41,704 nt of DNA from Bacteroidia bacterium. GTDB lineage: Bacteria; Bacteroidota; Bacteroidia; NS11-12g; UBA9320. Location: positions 1 through 41,704 of the forward strand of contig JAGVMN010000024.1 in NCBI GenBank assembly GCA_020053795.1, in the 5' to 3' direction. This document shows positions 34,710-41,704 of the stretch, in pieces. The notes under the pieces are model-generated. The model made no database searches. It worked only from the letters and a program-made list of their open reading frames with translations, and was not told where the DNA came from. Numbering within the stretch: the first letter of the stretch is position 1; every line of letters starts with the position of its first letter. The position numbers and the translations under genes were made by a program.

Positions 34710-34730
34710 CATTGATTAGTCAGCCGGCAA

Positions 34731-37700
34731 ATGAGATTTTTATTAATTATTTTCTTATTTTTGTTTTCTTCGCAGATCAAAGCCAGTCCTGTTGGCATTT
34801 TTACTGCCTCCCCCGCTCAGGGTTGCTCTCCATTAGTTGTTTCCTTTACCAATCAATCAACCGGATCTGTGAGTTATGACTGGGATTTTGGAAACAGCAA
34901 TAAATCAACTCTTGCAAATCCGTCGGCTATTTATTACATCCCGGGATATTATACAGTAAAGCTAACAGCCTATGACGGTTTAGGCGGTAAGCATGAGTTG
35001 ATAAAGTCAATAAGGGTTTTTAAAGACCCTCTGGCTTCTCTGACCGTATCAAAAAAAGAAATTTGTTCAGGTGAAGAACTGATTTTTAGCAGCACTTCGG
35101 GAATGGGAGATACGGGTCTGGCAATACTGTCGTGGGATTTTGGAGATGGAACCTTGCGAACCGGTGAAATTATCAGACATACCTATACACAAAGCGGACA
35201 ATTTAACGTTGCCTTGCACATTTTGGATTTGAATGGCTGCTCTTCTGACACTGTCATGACCAGATTGATAAATGTTAAGGAACGTCCCGAAGCAGATTTT
35301 GAAGTGGATTATAATTCTTTCTGCAGTGCACCGGCAACTGTAAATTTCACAAACAAATCTACCGGAGCAAAACCAAATAAGTATGCCTGGGAATTTGGCG
35401 ATGGTGCAAACTCAACTGCCGACAATCCGTCCAATGTTTACAAAAGTTTTGGCATTTTCAATCCGCGATTAATTGTCACCGGATCGACCGGATGCAAAGA
35501 CACAGGATTTTTGAAAAATCCCGTTTCTATTGTTAAACTAAAGTCAGACTTTTCTATCCCGACTGATTTGTGTGGTCCTGACGATTTTACTTTCATTGAC
35601 AAAACAGTTCCTTCATTACCTTCTATGAGCTATCAATGGTTACTGGACGGGAAGACTGTCGGCACATCTTTTTCATTAACCCTTCAGTTGGATCCCGGGT
35701 CATATAGTCTTAAATTCAACATATATGACAAGAAATGTTACGACGAAATTGAGCGATCTTTTACCATAAATGCGAAGCCTGCCGGAATTCTTTCCTTGAG
35801 TCCTAAATACTTGTGTCAGATACCACAGAACATTGATTTAACTTTTAGTCCGGCTAATTATAATACGTATGACTGGCAGATTAATGGAAAATCCGTTGGC
35901 AGCGGTCCAGCCATAAATTATACAGAACAGAAAGTTGCCAATAGTCTAGTAAGTGTTGTTGTAAACAATAAAGGATGTGAGGCAGAATTTTCGGATACAC
36001 TTATTTACAGTGTGCCGAAAGTCAGTATTAAACCAGGCGATACATCTGGGTGTTTAGGTATGATCGTTCCTTTCAGAACAACTGTGTATTCCAAATTTCC
36101 TATTGTTTCTTATGACTGGCTTTTTGGCGACGGTGGCAGTTCCAACCTGATAAACCCAAGTTATCAGTTCAATGACACCGGCATTTTTCTGCCAAGGCTA
36201 ATGGTTAAGAATGACAAAGGTTGTATCAACTCTACACGCGATACTATAATGGTTGGTGTCAAAATACCGCCAGAATTCAGCTACGATACTACTGCTATTT
36301 GCAATGGAGAATATAAGTATTTTCAGAATCTGACCAATGAAAGTCCGGTAAAACCTCAAAGGTACGAATGGATATTGGGCGACAGTACAGACGAAGGTAA
36401 GAATCCGAACCATCGTTTTCATCAGACACCGGGTAAGAAGGCCATGAAACTCATCACCCATTATTTTGGATGCACCGATACCTTTGTGTATCCCGATTCA
36501 TTGAACATCAAAGCTCCTTTTTCTTGGCCCATCGTTAAGTTTGACAATTGTGGCCCAACCGAAGTTGAGTTTTTTAACAACAGTCAAGGTGCAACTTCTT
36601 TCCTCTGGATGTTTTCTCCTGTTGACGGAAGAACCGAAGACAAAATAAAAATGACTTTGTACCCCGGTAATTATAAAGTGGGCATTGCTTCTTACAATTC
36701 CTCAACGGGCTGCCGAGATACCAACTATAACGATTTCTCAATCTTTTCTAAACCCCTTGTTTCTTATTCTTCTTCAGCTAATTTAGATTGTCCTCCGGTG
36801 ACATTAAATGTCAACCTTAATGTAAATAATGCTGACAACAACCTTTTAGTAGAAGCTGGCGATCAGTCTGATTTCAAGGAATTTATCTGGCGATTAGGTT
36901 ATGACACCTCTTGGTATAAATACTATTATACTTTTTCAAATTTGCCTTCAGTTTTCGATTTGAAAATTACGGCGACAAATCATTATGGCTGTTCAACTTC
37001 TGTGTTGGAAAAATTTAATGGTTCGGGTCCAAAAGCTGATGGCAATGTGAAATCAGAAGGAACTTGCTTTCCATTTAAATTAACACTTACGGACAATACC
37101 TATGGATCAGACGGATTTGAACATTATTGGCTCGTAGGTGCCAATGGCCCGATACCGATTACAAGTAAGGTGATGTACCTGAACCTTGAAGAAAAGTATC
37201 AGGGAAAGAATGATGTTCCGGTGCGATTAAAAGTGGGTAATGATTCTTGCTGGGATATTGTGACTTTCATTGTTCGGGTAAATGGGTTTGATGCGACCAT
37301 TGGTGTTGTTTCATCTATAATTTGCAACCAGATTGCCTTTGGTGTGAAAGCAGCCATGATGCCGGACACATTTACAAATCTGGTTTATCAATGGGGCGTT
37401 AACAGCAACTGGGGCCAAGAACAATTTACCGACAGTCGTACCTACGTATTACCTTTAGATATGAAAGTTGATACGCTCAGGGTTAGAATTAAACATCCCG
37501 ATGGTTGTATTACGGCTCAAAGCGAGCTATTGTACAAACCCAAAGCGACGGTAGAAGCCTTATTTACTGCCGACACTACGGGTTCTCCGTGCCCACCGCT
37601 GTTTGTTAATTTCAAGGATAAATCATCTGCTGCCAGCGGCCCAATCTCCTCCTGGCTTTGGGATTTAGGTGATGGTTCAACATCTGTGAAACAGAACCCG

Positions 37701-39974
37701 GATAAAATGTATCTGGTTCCCGGCAGCTATTCCGTGAGTCTTACGGTTACAGACAGAAAAGGTTGTAAAAACACCTCTTTGATCCCGGACTTTGTGATTA
37801 TAGAAGGGCCAAAGGCTGCTAAACTGGTTTCACCACTCAGCGGGTGTATCCCACTTCAAGTAAATTATACGGCATCTTCGCCGGAGTTGGTTGCCTTTAA
37901 ATGGGACTTGGGCGATGGAATTGTCACTTTTGAGAACGATCTTGTTCATGAATACAATCAAGCGGGAACTTATATTCCCTTGCTTACTGTGTCTGATTCA
38001 TTTGGATGCAGTTACACCATGCCGAGGACCGATACTATCAGAACTTATTCCAATTCATCTCCAACTTTCTTAGTTTCCGGAGTGTGTGTATCAGATACCA
38101 TCGCTTTTTCACAAAAGACAAATGCACAAAGCGGTAGAATAAGTGCTTATTACTGGGATTTTGGTGATGGCGAAAAAGACACCGGTTCTAATATATTACA
38201 CGTTTACAAACAGGGTGGAACCTATAAAATATCATTAAAAGTGACCTCTGAAAATGGTTGTATGGATTCTGTTTCAAATCCATTGAAATTTTATGGAGGC
38301 ATACCCTTTTTCACCTATGAGTCAAAAGGAATTTGCTACAAAGATTCCATCCTGATTTCAAATCTGAGCAAAGCCGATACAAATATCCTGGGCTACACTT
38401 GGAAATTTGGTGATACATATATCACTCAAAACAAACCGTCTTTCCATTTCAAACCGGGGAAACCGGGTGTGTACCCCGTAACGCTAATCATGAATACCCA
38501 AGGAGGATGCAGTTTTGTATTAACAGATAGTATGGGGATTGCCGCAGCAGATACTTTTCCGTTGGCCCAGGCAATCATCAAAAGAATTTCAGTGCTGGAC
38601 GATATTTCTGCAGAACTGAAAATAGTATCTAACCCGGAACCTTTCCTGGCCGGACACTCTGTTTGGTTGCAAAATGCAGCAGGTGGTTTTAATCGCCAGG
38701 CAAACTTTGGCAAGAACGACAGTCTTTTTGAAATCAAAAACCTAAATACCCTGGAAAAGAGTTATTGCATGCTGGTGGTGCGGGAAAATTTTTGCAAAAC
38801 TCAGACACCGCCCGATACCACATTTAAGCATTGCACAGTCGAGTTAAAAGCAGTTGGAGACACCATGCGAAATCTGCTCAACTGGTCTCCATATATTGGA
38901 TGGAACTTGGTAGATCGTTATGAGGTTTTTGCCCGATTGGAAGATCGTCCCGATTTCGAGTATTTGGGTCAGGTTCTGGCTCCGCAAACAAATTATTTTG
39001 ACACTGCATTTGCCTGCTTTGCCCGCAAACGCTATCAAATAAAAGCCATAGAATACCTCGGTTTCGGTGAGAGTTCTTGGAGTGATACGGCATCTGCCTC
39101 ACCTTTGTTGGGCTACAAGATGGTAGCACCTGAAGTTTGGAGGGCATCCGTCGAGAATGATGATCGTGTTCTGTTGGAATGGGTGACCCCATACCCAAAC
39201 GTGATGCCCTTGGAAATCATCGAGGTTTATCGTTCAGAGGACAACGGTTTGCTACGATTGTGGGGAACCGTTGATGCAACTGTATTTCAGCAAAACGACA
39301 TGAAGGTGAAAGTGGATAAGTCTTCCTACCTCTATAAAGTGCGGGCCATGGACACCTGCAAGGTCTGGACACCGTTTTCTAACCATGGAAAAACCATAGT
39401 ACTGAAAGTAGGTTACAACCACGAAACCTTTCAACCGGAACTGGCATGGAGCAGTTATGGTTTTTGGAATGAAGGCGTGGATTATTACCTCGTTGAACGG
39501 CAGCAACCCGACGGGCGTTTTATGACCATTGCCCGAACGATGACGAGGTACGACACCACCTATAACGATGAAGTGGCCATAGAGCAATGCGATCCTTTTT
39601 ATTGTTACCGGGTGACGGCGGTACGCGGACAGCCTGCCAGCTACCCGGATAGCACACATGATGTAATCAGCCATTCCAATGTGAATTGTGCGGGCGTGCA
39701 ATCAACCGTTTTTGCCCCGAATGCCTTTACCTTGAACCGCGACGGACTGAATGAAACCTTCAAACCACGGGGCATGTTCCTGAAAAAATACGAACTCAAC
39801 ATTTATAACCGCTGGGGCGAAAGACTCTTCACCACCACTGAATGTCTGAAAGGTTGGGATGGGAGATACTTAGATAAACAATGCCAATCAGGAACCTATC
39901 TTTACATCATCAACGCAGTGGGTGCTGATGATGTGGTGCATACTTTGAAGGGTACGGTACATTTGCTTGATTGA
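34731..39974 (+). CDS. Giant PKD-repeat surface protein with gliding-motility type B C-terminus
   Basis: This 1,747-residue protein starts with a signal peptide (LLIIFLFLFSSQIKA). It then has about fourteen PKD-like beta-sandwich repeats, recognisable by W-D-F-G-D-G strands followed by N-P and Y-T/S-V-x-L. Examples are YDWDFGNSNKS, LSWDFGDGTL, YAWEFGDGAN, YDWLFGDGGS, WLWDLGDGST, FKWDLGDGIV and YYWDFGDGEK; some central copies are degenerate. Residues about 1360-1640 resemble two fibronectin type III modules. The last about 85 residues (FAPNAFTLNRDGLNETF, NIYNRWGERLF, GWDGRY, SGTYLYII) are the CHU_C/type B T9SS sorting domain. Export through T9SS and attachment to the surface or release is expected; adhesion is an inference. 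Confidence 0.93.
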   Translation: MRFLLIIFLFLFSSQIKASPVGIFTASPAQGCSPLVVSFTNQSTGSVSYDWDFGNSNKSTLANPSAIYYIPGYYTVKLTAYDGLGGKHELIKSIRVFKDPLASLTVSKKEICSGEELIFSSTSGMGDTGLAILSWDFGDGTLRTGEIIRHTYTQSGQFNVALHILDLNGCSSDTVMTRLINVKERPEADFEVDYNSFCSAPATVNFTNKSTGAKPNKYAWEFGDGANSTADNPSNVYKSFGIFNPRLIVTGSTGCKDTGFLKNPVSIVKLKSDFSIPTDLCGPDDFTFIDKTVPSLPSMSYQWLLDGKTVGTSFSLTLQLDPGSYSLKFNIYDKKCYDEIERSFTINAKPAGILSLSPKYLCQIPQNIDLTFSPANYNTYDWQINGKSVGSGPAINYTEQKVANSLVSVVVNNKGCEAEFSDTLIYSVPKVSIKPGDTSGCLGMIVPFRTTVYSKFPIVSYDWLFGDGGSSNLINPSYQFNDTGIFLPRLMVKNDKGCINSTRDTIMVGVKIPPEFSYDTTAICNGEYKYFQNLTNESPVKPQRYEWILGDSTDEGKNPNHRFHQTPGKKAMKLITHYFGCTDTFVYPDSLNIKAPFSWPIVKFDNCGPTEVEFFNNSQGATSFLWMFSPVDGRTEDKIKMTLYPGNYKVGIASYNSSTGCRDTNYNDFSIFSKPLVSYSSSANLDCPPVTLNVNLNVNNADNNLLVEAGDQSDFKEFIWRLGYDTSWYKYYYTFSNLPSVFDLKITATNHYGCSTSVLEKFNGSGPKADGNVKSEGTCFPFKLTLTDNTYGSDGFEHYWLVGANGPIPITSKVMYLNLEEKYQGKNDVPVRLKVGNDSCWDIVTFIVRVNGFDATIGVVSSIICNQIAFGVKAAMMPDTFTNLVYQWGVNSNWGQEQFTDSRTYVLPLDMKVDTLRVRIKHPDGCITAQSELLYKPKATVEALFTADTTGSPCPPLFVNFKDKSSAASGPISSWLWDLGDGSTSVKQNPDKMYLVPGSYSVSLTVTDRKGCKNTSLIPDFVIIEGPKAAKLVSPLSGCIPLQVNYTASSPELVAFKWDLGDGIVTFENDLVHEYNQAGTYIPLLTVSDSFGCSYTMPRTDTIRTYSNSSPTFLVSGVCVSDTIAFSQKTNAQSGRISAYYWDFGDGEKDTGSNILHVYKQGGTYKISLKVTSENGCMDSVSNPLKFYGGIPFFTYESKGICYKDSILISNLSKADTNILGYTWKFGDTYITQNKPSFHFKPGKPGVYPVTLIMNTQGGCSFVLTDSMGIAAADTFPLAQAIIKRISVLDDISAELKIVSNPEPFLAGHSVWLQNAAGGFNRQANFGKNDSLFEIKNLNTLEKSYCMLVVRENFCKTQTPPDTTFKHCTVELKAVGDTMRNLLNWSPYIGWNLVDRYEVFARLEDRPDFEYLGQVLAPQTNYFDTAFACFARKRYQIKAIEYLGFGESSWSDTASASPLLGYKMVAPEVWRASVENDDRVLLEWVTPYPNVMPLEIIEVYRSEDNGLLRLWGTVDATVFQQNDMKVKVDKSSYLYKVRAMDTCKVWTPFSNHGKTIVLKVGYNHETFQPELAWSSYGFWNEGVDYYLVERQQPDGRFMTIARTMTRYDTTYNDEVAIEQCDPFYCYRVTAVRGQPASYPDSTHDVISHSNVNCAGVQSTVFAPNAFTLNRDGLNETFKPRGMFLKKYELNIYNRWGERLFTTTECLKGWDGRYLDKQCQSGTYLYIINAVGADDVVHTLKGTVHLLD

Positions 39975-40187
39975 TGAATGAAAAAGTCTTTCACCTTTAT
40001 TTCACCCCGCCGGGGCTGTTTAAAAAGTCAATTGGTTTCAGCCATTTAATTTCATTGTTTTGTGCCACTTTGGTTTTTTAGATTTAAGCTATTCTGCGGT
40101 TCCCTGTTGTAAGTCATAGCTTCAAGTGAGGCAATTATTCATAGTTTGGGTTTTTCTCCAAAAAAGACAGGTTTTAAGCGGTTTTCT
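39975..40187. other. Non-coding flank, likely 3' end of an IS1182 remnant
   Basis: No coding frame with recognisable motifs. CCCCGCCGGGG near 40004 forms only a four-pair stem with a three-base loop. It could be a weak terminator of the PKD gene or part of an IS end, since it lies beyond the transposase stop at 40188. Confidence 0.35.
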
Positions 40188-40304
40188 TCAAAAAGTATTG
40201 ATCTTTTTGATGTTATGGGCAAGGTTTATCAGGCCGATTTCCACGACCACTTTGTCCTTACCTCTGAGGACAAGCCTTCGGTAACCTTGGTTGTGCTTTT
40301 TGCC
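40188..40304 (-). pseudogene. IS1182-family transposase, C-terminal remnant
   Basis: Minus-strand codons read GKKHNQGYRRLVLRGKDK, then VEIGLINLAHNIKKI and stop. The H-N-x-G-Y/F-R-R-x-x-L-R-G pattern followed by the A-H/Y-N-L/I-x-K helix is the extreme C-terminus of IS1182-type (DDE) transposases. Everything upstream is missing: the sequence runs directly into a palindrome (40307-40331) and then RHS sequence. Confidence 0.7.
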
Positions 40305-40306
40305 TA

Positions 40307-40331
40307 AAGGTTGGTGTTTTTCACCAACCTT
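40307..40331. repeat. REP-like palindrome, copy 1
   Basis: A perfect ten-base stem AAGGTTGGTG / CACCAACCTT with a five-T loop. It is preceded by TTTTGCCTA, similar to the CTTTGCCC flank of copy 2. It sits exactly between the IS1182 and RHS remnants. Confidence 0.8.
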
Positions 40332-40743
40332 AACCTTCGTTTACAATGCATCCGGCCAACGCATCATGAAAAGATTCATAGAAGGCTCGATTGATCGCAC
40401 AACATGGTATATTCGCGATGCCTTTGGCAATATTATAAGCATTATTACAGAAGCGAGCGAAGCCTTAACATGGGAAAGTGCCCCTATATATGGCAGTAGC
40501 CGGGTCGGGAGTTATGAGCCTGGCTTATTGCTTGGACAAACCGGAGGAGGAAGTGGCCCCGGCATTCTTACATCTTGCTATCGATGTAAAGTGGTTTACG
40601 AACTTAGCAACCACTTAGGGAATGTTCTTGCAACTATAACGGATAGAAAGATATGGATAACAGCCAATGACCCCGAAACCTGGCAGTACTATGTACGCGA
40701 TGCACAGGGCAATGTACTGGCCGTGTATAAGTGGGACGAAGAC
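40327..40743 (+). pseudogene. RHS-repeat core fragment
   Basis: The frame reads TFVYNASGQRIMKRFIEGS, TTWYIRDAFGNIISI, APIYGSSRVGSYEPG, VYELSNHLGNVLATITDRK and YYVRDAQGNVLAVYKWDED. These are the YxxxGN and SNHLGNVL signatures of Bacteroidota RHS/YD-repeat proteins near the associated core. There is no N-terminal part, no signal peptide and no toxin tail: the fragment is bounded on both sides by REP-like palindromes, and the order of its repeats looks shuffled. It is a decayed piece of a polymorphic toxin or wall-associated gene, not a functional gene. Confidence 0.75.
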
Positions 40744-41022
40744 CTTTGCCCAAGGTTGGTGTTTTTCACCAACCTTTCAAAGGTATCAGAGATGTTCCGC
40801 ATTATGCGTTATAAAACCCCATTCATCAATATCTGGCAGATAATATTTTGCCGAAGAATACTGGTAATTTTCAGGAATGTCGGACAATGTACTTACAAAG
40901 GCATTCCATTCCAAAATCGTTGCTGTGAAAAATTTGATATGGTTTTCATCCATAACTGCAAATGTAGTATTCGGTATCTACGCAAGGAAAAGGTTGGTGA
41001 AAAACACCAACCTTGGGCAAAG
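40744..41022. mobile_element. Miniature element: deletion-derived RAYT between inverted REP palindromes
   Basis: The ends are 34-base perfect inverted repeats (40744-40777 and 40989-41022). Each contains the palindrome AAGGTTGGTG, five-base loop, CACCAACCTT plus a one-sided CTTTGCCC flank. Between them, 211 bases encode on the minus strand the first and last segments of a REP-associated tyrosine transposase. The arrangement matches a non-autonomous, MITE-like or BIME-like unit descended from a RAYT element. Confidence 0.65.
40786..40953 (-). pseudogene. REP-associated tyrosine transposase (RAYT) with large internal deletion
   Basis: The 55-residue frame joins an N-terminal RAYT motif (MDENHIKFFTATILEWN) to a C-terminal one (PENYQYSSAKYYLPDIDEWG). 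In full-length proteins these are separated by roughly 120-150 residues, including the HUH motif and catalytic Tyr, all absent here. The junction stays in frame. TACATTTG, a -7-like box, lies just upstream on the minus strand. The product cannot be an active transposase. Confidence 0.65.
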
Positions 41023-41072
41023 AACACTTATGGTTGCAAACTCGCACGAGCGTTTGGGAATCTTAAACATTT

Positions 41073-41399
41073 TTAGTTGACCCGTTTAAACCAATACGCA
41101 TAAAATGCATAAAAAATACCGGGGAAAATGATTAATCTCAGTAATATAGGAATATTGGTTCGATTTATCTTAATCATCCAAATGTAGAAGATCATAATTG
41201 GAATTGACAAAAGTTGAATAACCACTTTCGCAGTTATAGTCTCCAAAGACATTGGATGTAACATATGTAGCAACAAATCTTTAGGTCCAAGAAAAAACAA
41301 AAAGATCGGCACTAATAATGACAATCCAAAACCAAGAGTGGCGACTTTTGCCATAAGAGTAAAGGTTTTTGAATGAGGAAAAATAACATCAGGTTGCAT
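41073..41399 (-). CDS. Small membrane protein of unknown function
   Basis: The 108-residue protein has three hydrophobic segments (VATLGFGLSLLVPIFLFFLG, VVIQLLSIPIMIFYIWMI, LLRLIIFPGIFYAFYAYWF) with a basic loop (KINRTN). This suggests an inner-membrane protein with three helices. I do not recognise the family. It lies between two copies of an inverted 15-base repeat (41033-41047 and 41439-41453), next to mobile-element debris. Hydrophobic-residue pattern and length favour a real gene. Confidence 0.55.
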   Translation of the reverse strand: MQPDVIFPHSKTFTLMAKVATLGFGLSLLVPIFLFFLGPKDLLLHMLHPMSLETITAKVVIQLLSIPIMIFYIWMIKINRTNIPILLRLIIFPGIFYAFYAYWFKRVN

Positions 41400-41437
41400 T
41401 AATTCTTTTGTACTAATTCAAAATGAAGCCCTTGGCT

Positions 41438-41460
41438 GGTGCGAGTTTGCAACTCGTACC
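41438..41460. repeat. Second REP-like hairpin
   Basis: GGTGCGAGT, loop TTGCA, ACTCGTACC: nine pairs including one G-T. Fifteen of its bases (41439-41453) recur as a perfect inverted copy at 41033-41047, directly after the mini-element. Confidence 0.6.
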
Positions 41461-41606
41461 TCAATTTATATCTGGTATACTTCGGCAATTGCATTTCAAA
41501 ACAACAACCATCATCATAACAAAAATAAAGCCTCGGGCCGAGAAAGCAAAATGCAAAAAAGAAAGTCGGAGAGAAATTTGATACAATGCGGTATCTAATC
41601 AGAAAG

Positions 41607-41690
41607 TGCCCAGGATCGGAGTCGAACCGATACGAGTGTAACCTCATTGGTGTTTGAGACCAACGCGTCTACCAATTCCGCCACCTGGGC
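41607..41690 (-). tRNA. tRNA-Leu (anticodon CAA)
   Basis: The minus strand gives a class II tRNA with long variable arm. Acceptor GCCCAGG/CCTGGGC, anticodon stem TTGGT/ACCAA with loop CTCAAAC (anticodon CAA), variable arm around TGAGGTTACACTCG, T arm ATCGG-TTCGACT-CCGAT, discriminator A. CCA is not encoded. Confidence 0.95.
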
Positions 41691-41704
41691 ATGTAAAAAA
41701 AAGA

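Noticed and set aside
40000-40020. Terminator after the PKD gene at CCCCGCCGGGG
   Set aside because: Stem of only four pairs with a three-base loop and a weak T-run; could equally be part of an IS end.
40877-41080. Plus-strand ORF of 67 codons
   Set aside because: Runs across the mini-element and its right inverted repeat; the minus strand carries the recognisable RAYT pieces.
41521-41560. Terminator downstream of tRNA-Leu around CTCGGGCCGAG
   Set aside because: Only four pairs and a three-base loop, about 70 bases beyond the tRNA; too weak to call.
1-41704. CRISPR array, prophage, ribosomal RNA or riboswitch
   Set aside because: No regularly spaced repeats, no phage structural genes, no rRNA sequence and no riboswitch fold I could support.

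Overview
The window looks like a chromosomal contig of an uncultured or free-living Bacteroidota. Evidence: promoters of the Bacteroidota type (TTTG, about 20 bases, TAnnTTTG) recur in front of genes. There is a type IX secretion (T9SS) toolkit: a PorV/PorQ-like outer-membrane protein, a T9SS type A tail, and a gliding-motility type B tail on a 1,747-residue PKD protein. Phylum-restricted lipoprotein and secreted families (DUF4296, DUF4468) are also present. No ribosomal or other fine taxonomic marker is present, so I do not go below phylum.

Layout. 1-3651 (-): 5' part of a very large secreted parallel beta-helix protein running off the left edge. 3864-5282 (+): beta-helix lipoprotein. 5285-8998: fused MoaC-MogA/MoaB protein, two decayed genes, purQ and thyA. 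9008-11082 (-): secreted FKBP isomerase and Xaa-Pro aminopeptidase. 11196-12759: an outer-membrane barrel fragment, an intact SRAP (YedK/HMCES-like) DNA-protein crosslink gene and a broken VOC gene. 12767-15152 (-): two-component-propeller T9SS protein and an orphan secreted protein. 15508-17610 (+): a GNAT gene split at a slippery A-tract, then an AAA ATPase plus Toprim-like two-gene cassette ending close to tRNA-Val(UAC). 17849-24323: YeiH transporter, MsbA-like ABC exporter, mutS2, DUF4296 lipoprotein and PLP-homeostasis protein (yggS). 24434-29485 (-): an Eco57I-like restriction-modification cassette (XRE controller, fused nuclease-methylase broken by one amber codon, separate methylase). 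29782-39974: prolyl oligopeptidase, PorV-like protein, ACP phosphodiesterase, DUF4468 protein, a 58-residue zinc-ribbon gene and the giant PKD protein. 40188-41453: a scrap heap of IS1182 transposase, RHS core and a REP-flanked deletion derivative of a RAYT transposase. 41607-41690 (-): tRNA-Leu(CAA).

How it fits together. Housekeeping genes (purQ, thyA, mutS2, yggS, tRNAs) are interleaved with secreted or surface proteins that would depend on T9SS, and with two genome-defence loci. The restriction cassette carries a textbook-like autoregulatory promoter: two GGACA/TGTCC palindromes bracket the core promoter of the controller gene. The ATPase/Toprim-like pair is the best candidate for a little-described immune system. 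It resembles an OLD nuclease split into two translationally coupled genes.

The window is also rich in broken genes: secreted protein after purQ, GxxExxY protein, barrel fragment, VOC protein, GNAT, restriction enzyme, IS1182, RHS and RAYT remnants. Several breaks are a single base or codon, so assembly error must be excluded before calling them biological. All identifications come from reading motifs; no database search was run.
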